Source: Limnohabitans sp. INBF002
GTDB taxonomy: Bacteria; Pseudomonadota; Gammaproteobacteria; Burkholderiales; Burkholderiaceae_C
Length of the DNA: 64,000 bases
Direction of reading: 5' to 3'
NCBI RefSeq assembly: GCF_027924905.1
Contig: NZ_AP027055.1
Coordinates: 1,798,001 to 1,862,000 of the forward strand
Below, one piece after another: positions 35,790-44,734 of this stretch (the first letter of the stretch is position 1; the number at the start of each line of letters is the position of its first letter). The notes beneath the pieces were generated by a model. It ran no database searches. It was given only the letters and a program-made list of their open reading frames with translations, and had not been told where the DNA came from. Both the position numbers and the translations under genes were made by a program.

Positions 35790-36647
35790 TTACTTGTTCA
35801 ACAACTCGAGCGCCAGCGTGTGCAAACGGTGGCCGGGTTGCGTCAACGCTTCAACGATGCTGAAGTGCTGCAAGCCGTCTAAAGCTTCGGCCACGGGCAC
35901 ACGATCTTTGCCCCACGACTGTTGAATCAAGAGGTTGTGCCGCAAGAACTCTTCGCTCTCAATGCCACCGACCACGCTGTAAAGAGTGGCTTGTTGGGGC
36001 GCAGGCATCCATGCGGGGCTGTTTCGTACCGCCTCTTGCTCGGTCAAACGCAAGCTGTCTTTGAGGTAGGGCGTCGCGCGCACCGACTCCAACTCGTACA
36101 AACCTGAAATCGACAAAGCTTTGATCACCAAGTGTGGCGGTAAATCAGCCGCATAGGCGGGCCAATCGCAAGCCAACAGCAGAGCGACCAACTGCCCTCC
36201 CGCAGAGTGCCCCATCAAGGTGATGCGGCTGGGGTCCCCCCCGAAGCGATGGATGTTGCGCCACACCCAAGCCACGCACTTGACCATTTGCAGGGCAATG
36301 TCAGACACCGTCACCGCGGGGCACAAGGCATAGTTGGGCACCACCACATGCGCACCTTGTGCGGTGAAAGTTGGCGCGATGAACGAATGGTCAGACTTGT
36401 CTAATGCACGCCAGAAGCCACCGTGAATGAACACCACCACGGGAGCTTTTTCATTGGCCGTATCGCTGGGAAAAATATCCAAGGTTTCATTCAAACCACG
36501 GCCATAGGCCACGTCTTGAAAGCAACGCTGCGTGGCACGTACCTGCGCCGACGCTTCGCGCCAATAGGTAAAGTGCGCTGCATGTTTAGGCACCAAGGCG
36601 CGGTTGTTGTACATGCGGTCATACCAAGCGCCGTCGCGTTGCGTCAT
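35790..36647 (-). CDS. Alpha/beta hydrolase (esterase, arylformamidase-like)
   Basis: 285 residues. VVVFIHGGFWRALDKSDHS is the HGG oxyanion region, GHSAGGQLVALLL the nucleophile elbow with the catalytic Ser, and LQHFSIVEAL near the end a likely catalytic His. This combination occurs in kynurenine-formamidase-like and BD-FAE carbohydrate esterases. No signal peptide, so cytoplasmic. The start overlaps the TonB-receptor stop by 4 bases, so its synthesis is tied to that receptor; it may act on the imported compound. Substrate unknown. Confidence 0.83.
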   Translation of the reverse strand: MTQRDGAWYDRMYNNRALVPKHAAHFTYWREASAQVRATQRCFQDVAYGRGLNETLDIFPSDTANEKAPVVVFIHGGFWRALDKSDHSFIAPTFTAQGAHVVVPNYALCPAVTVSDIALQMVKCVAWVWRNIHRFGGDPSRITLMGHSAGGQLVALLLACDWPAYAADLPPHLVIKALSISGLYELESVRATPYLKDSLRLTEQEAVRNSPAWMPAPQQATLYSVVGGIESEEFLRHNLLIQQSWGKDRVPVAEALDGLQHFSIVEALTQPGHRLHTLALELLNK

Positions 36648-38845
36648 AGTTTTTTCTCGAGAAGAATTTGCACATTGGTCCAGCTGCGGTTTTGGGTGCT
36701 GCTGTTTTCAACAACGCCAGCACTGCTGTACACACTGCCCGTGTTGTAGTTGCGTGGATTGAGGTTGCTCAAGGTCAAGCGCCATGCCGTGCTGCCATCG
36801 ACACGCCACAAACCATACACATCCATCACGCGCTTTTGCGAAATTGTTGTCAACTGCTCCGCGCTTAAACGCGTGGTGTAGCCGGGGTTGTAATTGAGGT
36901 TACCGCCAACAGTCAGTGGCACGGCTTTGAGTCGGTAGTCAGCGCCTAGGTTAGCCGTCATGTCGGGTTGCTGGTCAAGCCGGTTATTGGGGCCATCAAT
37001 GCTCAGTACACGTGAACGGTAAAAACTCACATTGCTGCGCAGGTCCACATGTGGGGCATCTGCGACCCATTGGTCCATGCGAAACTTGGCTTCTAACTCG
37101 ACGCCTTCGGTGATGGCTTCGCTGATGTTTTGTGGGCTGGACAACCAGCGCGACATGCCTGGCACACCGGGCACGGGGCCATACGTGGTGACGTTGCGAA
37201 TCAAGTTCTGCACACGGCGATGAAATGCACTTGCACTCAACACCCCACCTTGCGGTAAGTAGCGCTCAACAGCAACGTCCAAACCTGTGGCGATTTCTGG
37301 CTTGAGATCGGGATTACCCGAGACGTCAGGGTTGGTGGCGCTGTTGTCATCGCGCGTGTAGGTCCGACGCGCCAACAAAGAGGGCATAGTGGGTGTTTTA
37401 AAGCTGCGGGTGAGGCTCATGCGGACTTGATCACGACTATCAGGGGCGGGGCGCCACATGGCGTGAAGCAAGGGCGTGAACACACCGTTGTGGTTGGTCA
37501 CATCACCTGTTGCTGTGTTGCCCTGTGTGGTCAAACCTTCGTAGCGTGCACCCGCATGCGTCGCCCAATGTGGCGTGAGTTGCCACTCGTCTTGCGAATA
37601 CATGGCATAACGCATAGAGCTAGCTTTGTAATCTGCACTGCCTGGAATGGTTTGATAGGCTCCCACTACTTCCTGCGTACGGCGCACCGACTCCATCTCT
37701 GCACCACTCACCCACTGATGGCCACCGCCCATCACATTCGTGTACTTACCGCTCAAGTTGGCCGATCGGTCTTGCACATGCGAATTTTCGGTCGCACTTG
37801 GCAATAACAAAAGGTTGCCAGAGGTTTGTTGAAATTCGTTGTGGCTATTCCATCCGCCCACATTGAACTTCCACTCCATATTGCTATCTGCTGAAAGCTT
37901 GCGGCGCCATTGCCCATTGAGACGCGCAACAGCAAAGTGGTTGTCGTTGCCCGTACTCGCTGTGGTGCTGCCGTTGGTTAGCGGCAAGTAGCCTGTTGAA
38001 GTTTGGTTCGCGTAAATGCTGCCAGCTGTGCTGCCTTGCGACAGTGCGACAAATGGCATCAGGGTAAAGGTCTCGCCCGGATCGCCTTTGAGCTGCAACC
38101 GCGCGGTGGCATTCAACCCCTCACGCGCGTAATGGCTGTCGCTGATACGTGAACGGTTCGTATAGCGATGCTGCGTTGTATTGCCACCCGCAACTGGAAT
38201 CTCATCACGCGTCAACTCGTTTTCACTGTGGTCCGGCGCCGCATAGCGATTGACCGACAGTGTGTAATTTGCTGTCCACTGTTCCGCGTCGTGGTACTTC
38301 ACCAACGAGGCGGTGGGCGATGCATAACCGCCTTGAAACGAAGAGCCCACTTTCAACTCGGTGGGCATGCCTTTGCGGCCTTCACGCGTGATGATGTTGA
38401 TGGTGCCTGCAATCGCTTGCGCACCTGTTTCGGCCGTGGGGGCGCGGTAAATTTCGATGCGCTCAATCATCTCTGGCGTGAGTGACTCCACCGAGAAACC
38501 TGGCGGCACACGCTGGCCATCGAGCAAGATTTGTGTGTAACCCTGACTCAAGCCACGCATGCGAATGCCGCCGCCCCGTCCAGGAGCGCCCCCCAAGGTG
38601 ATGCCAGGCATGCGCTTCAAAATTTCGCCCAGATTGGCGTCGCCTTGACGTTCGATTTCTTCCCGACCAATCACGATTTTGCTAGCGGTTGACTCACGGC
38701 GCTGTTGCGTGTCGTTGTCACGGCCACTGGTGACTTCAATGCGCCCCATATCTGTTGCTGGTGCCGCTGCTTGTTGAGCCCAAACAGCCGTAGCGCTTAG
38801 CGCAAAAGGCACGAAAAGCACGCGATAAAAGGTCGATGAATGCAT
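36644..38845 (-). CDS. TonB-dependent outer-membrane receptor
   Basis: 733 residues. Signal peptide ending AVWAQQA; TonB-box region around MGRIEVTSG; plug domain (about 40-165) with IRMRGLSQGYTQILLDGQRV and IERIEIYRAPTAETGAQAIAGTINIITRE; then a 22-strand barrel ending in the aromatic-type C-terminus WTNVQILLEKKL. It imports a scarce large ligand using TonB energy; siderophore, vitamin or sugar cannot be told apart. No Fur box or regulator is evident in the 71 bases before it. Confidence 0.9.
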   Translation of the reverse strand: MHSSTFYRVLFVPFALSATAVWAQQAAAPATDMGRIEVTSGRDNDTQQRRESTASKIVIGREEIERQGDANLGEILKRMPGITLGGAPGRGGGIRMRGLSQGYTQILLDGQRVPPGFSVESLTPEMIERIEIYRAPTAETGAQAIAGTINIITREGRKGMPTELKVGSSFQGGYASPTASLVKYHDAEQWTANYTLSVNRYAAPDHSENELTRDEIPVAGGNTTQHRYTNRSRISDSHYAREGLNATARLQLKGDPGETFTLMPFVALSQGSTAGSIYANQTSTGYLPLTNGSTTASTGNDNHFAVARLNGQWRRKLSADSNMEWKFNVGGWNSHNEFQQTSGNLLLLPSATENSHVQDRSANLSGKYTNVMGGGHQWVSGAEMESVRRTQEVVGAYQTIPGSADYKASSMRYAMYSQDEWQLTPHWATHAGARYEGLTTQGNTATGDVTNHNGVFTPLLHAMWRPAPDSRDQVRMSLTRSFKTPTMPSLLARRTYTRDDNSATNPDVSGNPDLKPEIATGLDVAVERYLPQGGVLSASAFHRRVQNLIRNVTTYGPVPGVPGMSRWLSSPQNISEAITEGVELEAKFRMDQWVADAPHVDLRSNVSFYRSRVLSIDGPNNRLDQQPDMTANLGADYRLKAVPLTVGGNLNYNPGYTTRLSAEQLTTISQKRVMDVYGLWRVDGSTAWRLTLSNLNPRNYNTGSVYSSAGVVENSSTQNRSWTNVQILLEKKL

Positions 38846-38916
38846 ATCAAAAAGTTTACCGAGGTATCAATACCCTTGCCGTGTAAAGTTCAGGTTTTAT
38901 TTTTCCTGCAAGTTCC

Positions 38917-39663
38917 ATGAGCCAAGCTGCTGCGCCACACGCCTACGAAATCAAAAGTGCCTCCTTGCCCTTGGTGTCTTTTCTCCTCAAAACCTCTGAC
39001 ACATCAGCCTTGCAAGCCGATATGGCCCGTCGCTTGGGCGCCACCCCCGGCTTCTTCGACAACGACCCGGTCGTCATCGACTTGAGCGTGCTGGAAGACC
39101 CCAACAACCAGCTTGATCTCCCTTCGGTTTGCCTGATGCTGCGCACGCACCAAATGTTGCCAGTGGCCGTGCGCGGCGCAAATGAACACCAATTAGCTAA
39201 TGCACGCAAAGCGGGCTTGTTTGAAGCGAGCGACTTGAGCATTCAAGCCCCTGCGGCCCCTCGCGTTGAAACCGTGGTGCAAGAAGTGATTCGCGAGGTG
39301 GAAGTGGTGCGCGAAGTGCAAACCGGCAGCGGCGCGGCCATGGTCATCGACAAGCCCCTGCGCTCAGGCCAACACGTGTATGCCAAAGGCCGCGATCTGA
39401 TTGTGCTGGCCATGGTCAACCCAGGTGCGGAAATCATGGCCGATGGCCACATTCACGTCTACGCACCGCTGCGTGGCAAAGCCATTGCAGGCGCACGCGG
39501 CGACGAACAAGCACGCATCTTCACATCGTGCCTTGAGGCCGAGTTGATCTCGATTGCTGGCACCTACCGCACCAGCGGGGATGCACCGCTGCCTGCGGAT
39601 GTGGCTGGCAAAGCCGCGCAAATCAGCCTTCAGGGCGATAAGTTGGTGATGCAAGCGCTGTAA
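38917..39663 (+). CDS. minC: Septum-site determining protein MinC
   Basis: 248 residues with the two-domain layout: an N-terminal FtsZ-inhibiting domain (about 1-110), a charged linker rich in E, V and R, and a C-terminal beta-helix starting KPLRSGQHVYAKGRDLIVL and containing GHIHVYAPLRGKAIAGARGDEQARIF. It blocks FtsZ polymerisation away from midcell when recruited by MinD. First gene of minCDE; 40 bases to minD. Confidence 0.95.
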   Translation: MSQAAAPHAYEIKSASLPLVSFLLKTSDTSALQADMARRLGATPGFFDNDPVVIDLSVLEDPNNQLDLPSVCLMLRTHQMLPVAVRGANEHQLANARKAGLFEASDLSIQAPAAPRVETVVQEVIREVEVVREVQTGSGAAMVIDKPLRSGQHVYAKGRDLIVLAMVNPGAEIMADGHIHVYAPLRGKAIAGARGDEQARIFTSCLEAELISIAGTYRTSGDAPLPADVAGKAAQISLQGDKLVMQAL

Positions 39664-39703
39664 AATTGCGAATTAATTTTTAGAACAACCTAAGGCTTTC
39701 TTC

Positions 39704-40519
39704 ATGACAAAAATCGTGGTGGTGACTTCTGGCAAGGGCGGCGTGGGCAAGACCACAACCAGCGCCAGTTTTTCCTCTGGCCTCGCGTTGCGCGGCTTCA
39801 AAACGGTGGTCATCGACTTTGACGTCGGCTTGCGTAACCTCGACCTCATCATGGGTTGCGAGCGTCGCGTGGTGTATGACTTCATCAACGTCATCAACGG
39901 TGAAGCCACGCTGAACCAAGCGCTGATCAAAGACAAACAGTGCGACAACTTGTTTGTGTTGGCCGCCTCACAAACGCGCGACAAAGACGCCCTGTCACAA
40001 GAGGGTGTGGAGCGCGTGTTGAACGAACTCAAAGACATGAAGTTCGACTACATCGTGTGCGACTCCCCTGCCGGCATCGAAGTAGGCGCCATGATGGCCA
40101 TGCACTTCGCAGACGAAGCGTTGGTGGTCACTAACCCCGAAGTGTCTTCGGTACGTGACTCAGACCGCATCTTGGGCATGCTCAGCAGCAAAACCAAACG
40201 TGCGATTGATGGCGACACCCCCATCAAAGAACACTTGCTCATCACACGCTACAACCCAAGCCGCGTGGAAGAAGGTCACATGCTGTCGCTCGAAGACATC
40301 CAAGACATCTTGCGCATTCCGTTGATCGGCGTGATTCCTGAATCAGAAACCGTGTTGACCGCATCGAACCAAGGCTTGCCAGCGGTTCACTTGGAAAACA
40401 CCGATGTGTCTGAAGCCTACAAAGACGTGATCAGCCGCTTCTTGGGCGAAGACGTGCCCATGCGCTTCACTGAGCATGTCAAGCCTGGTTTGTTCAAACG
40501 AATTTTTGGCGGGAAGTAA
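39704..40519 (+). CDS. minD: Septum-site determining ATPase MinD
   Basis: 271 residues with the deviant Walker A SGKGGVGKTT at about residues 9-18, switch regions DFDVGLRNLDLIMG and CDSPAGIE, and a C-terminal amphipathic membrane-targeting helix (KPGLFKRIFGGK). It binds membrane when ATP-loaded, recruits MinC, and is released by MinE, which drives the pole-to-pole oscillation. minE follows after 3 bases. Confidence 0.97.
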   Translation: MTKIVVVTSGKGGVGKTTTSASFSSGLALRGFKTVVIDFDVGLRNLDLIMGCERRVVYDFINVINGEATLNQALIKDKQCDNLFVLAASQTRDKDALSQEGVERVLNELKDMKFDYIVCDSPAGIEVGAMMAMHFADEALVVTNPEVSSVRDSDRILGMLSSKTKRAIDGDTPIKEHLLITRYNPSRVEEGHMLSLEDIQDILRIPLIGVIPESETVLTASNQGLPAVHLENTDVSEAYKDVISRFLGEDVPMRFTEHVKPGLFKRIFGGK

Positions 40520-40522
40520 GCC

Positions 40523-40774
40523 ATGTCGTTGCTCTCTCTCTTACTCGGTGAGAAGAAAAAAACAGCGAACGTTGCCAAAGAGCGTTTGCAGTTCATCCTC
40601 ACCCACGAACGCACGGGTCGCAACCCACAGCCCGACTACCTGCCCGCTTTGCAGCGTGATTTGGTGGCCGTGCTCTCTAAATACGTGAAGATCAATCCTG
40701 ATGACATCAAGGTCAATCTGGAGCGTCACGACAACCTCGAAGTGCTCGAAGTCAAAATCGAACTCCCCGAGTGA
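40523..40774 (+). CDS. minE: Cell division topological specificity factor MinE
   Basis: 83 residues: membrane-contacting N-terminus ([23 protein letters not shown]), the MinD-binding helix [12 protein letters not shown], and the dimerisation half ending [10 protein letters not shown]. It stimulates MinD ATPase. Last gene of the min operon, followed by a strong terminator. Confidence 0.95.
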   Translation: MSLLSLLLGEKKKTANVAKERLQFILTHERTGRNPQPDYLPALQRDLVAVLSKYVKINPDDIKVNLERHDNLEVLEVKIELPE

Positions 40775-40796
40775 AGGTTTAAATACCCACCCAAAT

Positions 40797-40822
40797 AAAA
40801 AGCGTCCCGAGGGACGCTTTTT
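40797..40822. terminator. Bidirectional intrinsic terminator after minE
   Basis: AAAAAGCGTCCC and GGGACGCTTTTT face each other across GA, forming an almost perfect palindrome with A- and T-runs. It serves minCDE and the small gene on the opposite strand. Confidence 0.92.
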
Positions 40823-40848
40823 ATTTGGCTTTCACAAGCAAAAGGGGA

Positions 40849-41019
40849 TTAACCGCCTTTGTTTGAACGCTTGCCAGGGTTCTTTTTGCTACGTGTCGCA
40901 ACACCGCGCTCAAGACTCACACGTTGACCACGACCACCGGTGCGCAGCATGGTGCCTGGCAGGGGGATTGGTTTTGGTGCGCGTTGGCGATCGGCTTCGG
41001 TGACGATTTTGTTTCCCAT
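40849..41019 (-). CDS. Small basic conserved protein, function unknown
   Basis: A 56-codon frame beginning MGNKIVTEADRQRAPKPIPL and ending RSKKNPGKRSNKGG; very rich in Lys, Arg and Gly. A GGA lies about 9 bases before the ATG and the gene faces the min terminator, which fits a real transcription unit. Composition suggests nucleic-acid or ribosome contact. I do not recognise the family. It lies in an otherwise empty gap of about 340 bases. Confidence 0.6.
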   Translation of the reverse strand: MGNKIVTEADRQRAPKPIPLPGTMLRTGGRGQRVSLERGVATRSKKNPGKRSNKGG

Positions 41020-41117
41020 GAAATTTTCCAGATAAAAAGTTACAGCCCCTAATTAGGCCACAGGTTCGGCGTATTTTCGCATGTAACCGCTCATAATCCT
41101 CGCAAAGAAGGTGATTT

Positions 41118-41717
41118 ATGAACCCAAAAATCAGCGAACTGTTGGCTCGCATCCAACAAATGGAGCTAGAAATCGAGCAGGAAATGAAGCGCAAGCGCGC
41201 TGAGTTGCAAGCCGACTTTGAGGAAACCCGCGTCAAGTTTGAACACGAAGTGCTGGAACAACAACGCCGCTTCAAAACAGGCCTGCTGAAATACATGCTG
41301 TCCACCGATTTGCGAACCGCACTGACAGCGCCCATCATTTATGCCGTGTTCTTCCCCATGGTGTTACTGGATATTTCAGTCACGGTGTACCAACACGTTT
41401 GTTTCCGCGCCTACGGCATTCCGCGCGTCAAGCGCAGCGACTACTTTGTGTTTGACCGCGCGCATTTGGCCTACCTGAACCTGATTGAAAAAATCAACTG
41501 CGCCTATTGCTCGTATGGCAACGGTCTGATGGCCTACGCACGTGAAATCGTGGCACGCACCGAGCAATACTGGTGCCCCATCAAACATGCTCGCAAAGTC
41601 ATGGCCGCCCACCCCTACTACACAGGCTTTGTAGACTTTGGTGATGCCGAAAGCTACAAGCAAGAGCTAGAACGCCTACGCACTCAGTTGGTTGAGATTA
41701 ATCAAACAAGCGAATAA
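41118..41717 (+). CDS. Conserved membrane-associated protein with N-terminal coiled coil
   Basis: 199 residues, function not known. Residues 1-55 are a heptad-rich coiled coil; about 70-93 is a hydrophobic helix (ALTAPIIYAVFFPMVLLDISVT is the region). The C-terminal half has conserved-looking motifs FRAYGIPRVKRSDYF and INCAYCSYGNGLMAY with a CxxC-like pair that could bind metal. The ribosome-binding site is AAGGTG. It is followed 13 bases later by slyX. Confidence 0.75.
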   Translation: MNPKISELLARIQQMELEIEQEMKRKRAELQADFEETRVKFEHEVLEQQRRFKTGLLKYMLSTDLRTALTAPIIYAVFFPMVLLDISVTVYQHVCFRAYGIPRVKRSDYFVFDRAHLAYLNLIEKINCAYCSYGNGLMAYAREIVARTEQYWCPIKHARKVMAAHPYYTGFVDFGDAESYKQELERLRTQLVEINQTSE

Positions 41718-41730
41718 CACGCAAGCACAC

Positions 41731-41946
41731 ATGCCACACAATAACATTGACAAACGCCTGATGGACTTAGAAATCAAGGCCAGTTTCACCGAAGACTTGG
41801 TGGAGCAACTCAACCAAACCATCTTTCAGCAACAGCAACAAATTGAGGCCCTCATCCGCGAGGTCAGCCAACTGCGCCAGCAAACACCAGACGGTGGTTC
41901 GGGTGGTTTCAGCAGCTTGCGTGATGAGCTGCCGCCGCACTATTGA
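41731..41946 (+). CDS. slyX: SlyX family protein
   Basis: 71 residues; a single coiled coil (DKRLMDLEIKASFTEDLVEQ onward with NQTIFQQQQQIEALIREVSQ) and the C-terminal SLRDELPPHY ending typical of SlyX. Biochemical role unknown. I started at the ATG 41731; an upstream in-frame start overlaps the previous gene, and an ATG at 41761 is also possible. Confidence 0.85.
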   Translation: MPHNNIDKRLMDLEIKASFTEDLVEQLNQTIFQQQQQIEALIREVSQLRQQTPDGGSGGFSSLRDELPPHY

Positions 41947-41950
41947 GTCA

Positions 41951-42073
41951 ATGCAAGAAATTCTGCCAAGCGAACTGCGAGAGCTTGCTCTGGCCATGAT
42001 GTACAGGCTAAGCGCTTATGCCGTCATCAACCTGATTGATGACGCAGCCATGCTATCGATCGTGTTCATCTAA
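41951..42073 (+). CDS. Possible 40-residue peptide
   Basis: ATG at 41951, stop at 42073, reading MQEILPSELRELALAMMYRL and continuing with a partly hydrophobic stretch. It fills the gap between slyX and the isomerase gene in the same direction, but has no good ribosome-binding site. It may be chance. Confidence 0.25.
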   Translation: MQEILPSELRELALAMMYRLSAYAVINLIDDAAMLSIVFI

Positions 42074-42093
42074 ATTTTCAACAGGAGACATCC

Positions 42094-42693
42094 ATGTCAA
42101 AAACGGTCGATTACTACCTGGCCCCACAAAGCCCTTGGACTTATTTGGGTCATCAACGTTTGGTGCAAATCGCCAAAGCGACGGGTGCCTCCGTGCGTGT
42201 GATGCCGATGGACTTAGGCCAAGTATTCCCCATCTCCGGTGGTTTGCCTCTGGGCAAACGCGCCCCCCAACGACAAGCATATCGATTGGTGGAGTTGGCG
42301 CGTTTCAGCCAAGCACTCAAGCTGCCGCTGAACCTGCATCCCAAGTTTTTCCCTGTGGCGGGCGACCCTGCAGCGAAGCTCATCATCGCGGTAGACATGC
42401 ACCATGGCACAGATGCGGCTTTGGCCATCACCAGCGCTGTGTTGTCTGCCGTGTGGCACGAAGAACGTGACATCGCAGATGCCGCAACTTTGGCTGCTTT
42501 GCTGAGCGAACACCAACTGGATGCCGCATGCTTGGCGTTGTCCAACACGCCCGAGGTGCAAGCCCGCTACGACAGCTACACGCAAAGCGCGATTGATGCC
42601 CAAGTGTTTGGCGCGCCAAGCTATGTGATTGACGGTGAATTGTTTTGGGGCCAAGACCGTCTGGACTTTGTGGCGCAAAAGCTCAAGTCGTAA
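42094..42693 (+). CDS. 2-hydroxychromene-2-carboxylate isomerase family (DsbA fold)
   Basis: 199 residues of the kappa-GST/DsbA-like fold. The N-terminal DYYLAPQSPWTYLGHQRL has Ser in place of the redox Cys, as in glutathione-dependent HCCA isomerases (nahD family), and the C-terminal GAPSYVIDGELFWGQDRLDF is the thioredoxin-fold signature. A naphthalene-pathway role is not supported by the neighbours, so the substrate is open. An AGGAGA precedes the ATG. Confidence 0.85.
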   Translation: MSKTVDYYLAPQSPWTYLGHQRLVQIAKATGASVRVMPMDLGQVFPISGGLPLGKRAPQRQAYRLVELARFSQALKLPLNLHPKFFPVAGDPAAKLIIAVDMHHGTDAALAITSAVLSAVWHEERDIADAATLAALLSEHQLDAACLALSNTPEVQARYDSYTQSAIDAQVFGAPSYVIDGELFWGQDRLDFVAQKLKS

Positions 42694-42720
42694 AAGCACG
42701 ACCTCCTCCACCGACGCCCA

Positions 42721-42774
42721 CAAAAAATTCAGCCACCGGCTTTGCACACAAGGTGCAAGGCGCGGTGGCTGAAT
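42721..42774 (-). terminator. Intrinsic terminator of the DEAD-box helicase gene
   Basis: ATTCAGCCACCG pairs with CGGTGGCTGAAT and encloses a second stem TTTGCAC/GTGCAAG; on the minus strand six T residues follow. It lies 20 bases after the helicase stop. Confidence 0.9.
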
Positions 42775-42793
42775 GCGTTTTAGCGGAGGCTAA

Positions 42794-44734
42794 TTAACGC
42801 GGTGTGCGTGGCTTAGGTGCGCGTTTTTTGGCGTCAAAACCGCCACCAAACGACTTGCCAGCAGCTGGACGAGCTGGCTTGTCGAACGGTGTACGACCTG
42901 CTTCAAACGGGGCACGTGGGCCACGTGCTGGGGCACGGTCATCAAAGCTGCGAGGTGCGCGGTCTTCAAAGCTACGTGGGGCACCGAAGTTGCCACGTGG
43001 TGCGCCTTGGCCTTCGCCAAAGTTACCGCGAGGCGCGCCTTGACGTGGCTCGAACGAGTTACCACGACGGTCATCAAAACGGTTGTTGTCTTGACGGCCT
43101 TCGAAACGGTTTTCAGAGCGGCCTTCGAAACGACCTTCTGCACGTGGCTCGAAGCGGCCTTGGCCGTTGCCTTCAAAGCGTCCACCGCCGCCACCGAACT
43201 TGTTGCCGCCGCCGAAGCCGCCACGACCACCGCCGCCGCCAAACTTGCCGCCGCCTTTGCGGTCGTAGTCACGGCCAGCACCGCCGCGTTGTTCAACGCG
43301 TTGCGTGGGTTCCATGCCTGGAATCACTTCAGCCGTGAACTGTTGGCGTGTGTAGGCTTCGATGTCATAAATTTTGCGCTTGTCGCGGAACTCAGCCAAA
43401 GTGATCGCCAAGCCATCACGGCCAGCACGACCGGTACGGCCAATGCGGTGGGTGTAATCCTCAGACTTCATAGGCAAGCCAAAGTTGAACACGTGCGTGA
43501 TGGTAGGCACGTCAATGCCGCGCGCAGCCACGTCGGTGGCCACCAAGAACTGCACTTGACCTTGGCGCAAAGCCATCAATCGGCGGTTACGCAAGCCTTG
43601 GCTCAACGCACCGTGCAATGCCACAGCGGAGAAGCCTTCTTGTTGCAAGTCATTGGCCAAGCCGTCGCACTCGATTTGGGTGCTAGCAAAAATGATGGCT
43701 TGGTTGATGGTGGTATCGCGCAAGAGGTGATCCAACAAACGGCGCTTGTGTTGCGCGTTGTCCGCCCAATGCAGCACTTGGCGAATGTTGTTGTGCTTTT
43801 CTTGAGGTGAGTCAATTTGCACGCGTTGGGGTTGACGCATGACGCGTGTGGCCAACTGTTGAATGCGCGGCGCAAATGTGGCGCTGAACATCATGGTTTG
43901 CTTGCGGTCGATGGTGAGTTGGTTGATTTCAGCCAAGTCATCCGAGAAACCGAGGTCCAACATGCGGTCGGCTTCGTCCACCACCAAGAATTGGACTTTG
44001 TCCAACTTGATTTGCATGGAGCGTTGCAGGTCGAGCAAACGGCCAGGTGTGGCCACGACCAAGTCAGCGTTTTGCAACTTGGCAATTTGCAACTGGTAAG
44101 GCATGCCGCCCACCACGTTGGCCACGCGCAAACCGCGGCAATGCTTGACCAAGTCGATGGCGTCATGTGCCACCTGTTGTGCCAATTCGCGGGTTGGGCA
44201 AACGATCAAGGCGCCAGGGGTTGGGGCTTTGAAGTTGCGTGTGTTGGTTGGGTCTTTGCGCTTGGCGCGCTTAGGTGGCTCTTCGCCATTGGCCGCAGCA
44301 TCAGCCACGAGCTTGTCCCACGCCGCTTTGTCAGCGGCTTCGGCTTGGGCTTGTTGTTGAATCAAGGTGTGCAACACGGGCAACAAGAAGGCGGCTGTTT
44401 TGCCGCTACCTGTTTGGCTAGACACCATCAAGTCGATGAAGCCGGCCTTGGCATCGGCGTTGTCATTTGGCAAAGCCAAAGGAATGGTCTTCAGTTGAAC
44501 CGTGGTGGGCTGTGTGTAGCCGAGGTCGGCCACGGCTTGCACCAGTTCAGGGGCCAAGCCCAGTTCAACGAAGCCATTAGGAACATCCACTGGCACGTCG
44601 ACTTGAGGTGCATCAGCTTCAGCGTGAGCGACTTCGGGTGTGTGAACGCCCTCAGTAGAAACAGCTTCTTGAGCGGGAATAGAAATAGTTTCGGCAGGCG
44701 TAAATTCGCCTGTCACATTTAAAGTGTCAGTCAT
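42794..44734 (-). CDS. DEAD-box RNA helicase with Gly/Arg-rich tail
   Basis: 646 residues. Core motifs: Q-motif region PTTVQLKTIPLAL, SSQTGSGKTAAF (I), PTRELA (Ia), VDEADRMLD (II, DEAD), SATF (III, SAT), ARGIDVPTITHV (V) and HRIGRTGRAGRDG (VI). A basic insert follows motif I. The last ~140 residues are low-complexity GGRGGFGGG and RFEGR/RGNFG repeats, which bind RNA. Best described as RhlE-like; likely acts in ribosome assembly or RNA turnover. Start MTDTLN at 44734 was preferred over an upstream ATG 66 bases earlier. Confidence 0.9.
   Translation of the reverse strand: MTDTLNVTGEFTPAETISIPAQEAVSTEGVHTPEVAHAEADAPQVDVPVDVPNGFVELGLAPELVQAVADLGYTQPTTVQLKTIPLALPNDNADAKAGFIDLMVSSQTGSGKTAAFLLPVLHTLIQQQAQAEAADKAAWDKLVADAAANGEEPPKRAKRKDPTNTRNFKAPTPGALIVCPTRELAQQVAHDAIDLVKHCRGLRVANVVGGMPYQLQIAKLQNADLVVATPGRLLDLQRSMQIKLDKVQFLVVDEADRMLDLGFSDDLAEINQLTIDRKQTMMFSATFAPRIQQLATRVMRQPQRVQIDSPQEKHNNIRQVLHWADNAQHKRRLLDHLLRDTTINQAIIFASTQIECDGLANDLQQEGFSAVALHGALSQGLRNRRLMALRQGQVQFLVATDVAARGIDVPTITHVFNFGLPMKSEDYTHRIGRTGRAGRDGLAITLAEFRDKRKIYDIEAYTRQQFTAEVIPGMEPTQRVEQRGGAGRDYDRKGGGKFGGGGGRGGFGGGNKFGGGGGRFEGNGQGRFEPRAEGRFEGRSENRFEGRQDNNRFDDRRGNSFEPRQGAPRGNFGEGQGAPRGNFGAPRSFEDRAPRSFDDRAPARGPRAPFEAGRTPFDKPARPAAGKSFGGGFDAKKRAPKPRTPR

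Noticed and set aside
42804-43290. Tandem short repeats that might suggest a CRISPR or minisatellite
   Set aside because: They encode the Gly/Arg-rich tail of the DEAD-box helicase in frame; spacing and sequence are irregular, with no spacers.
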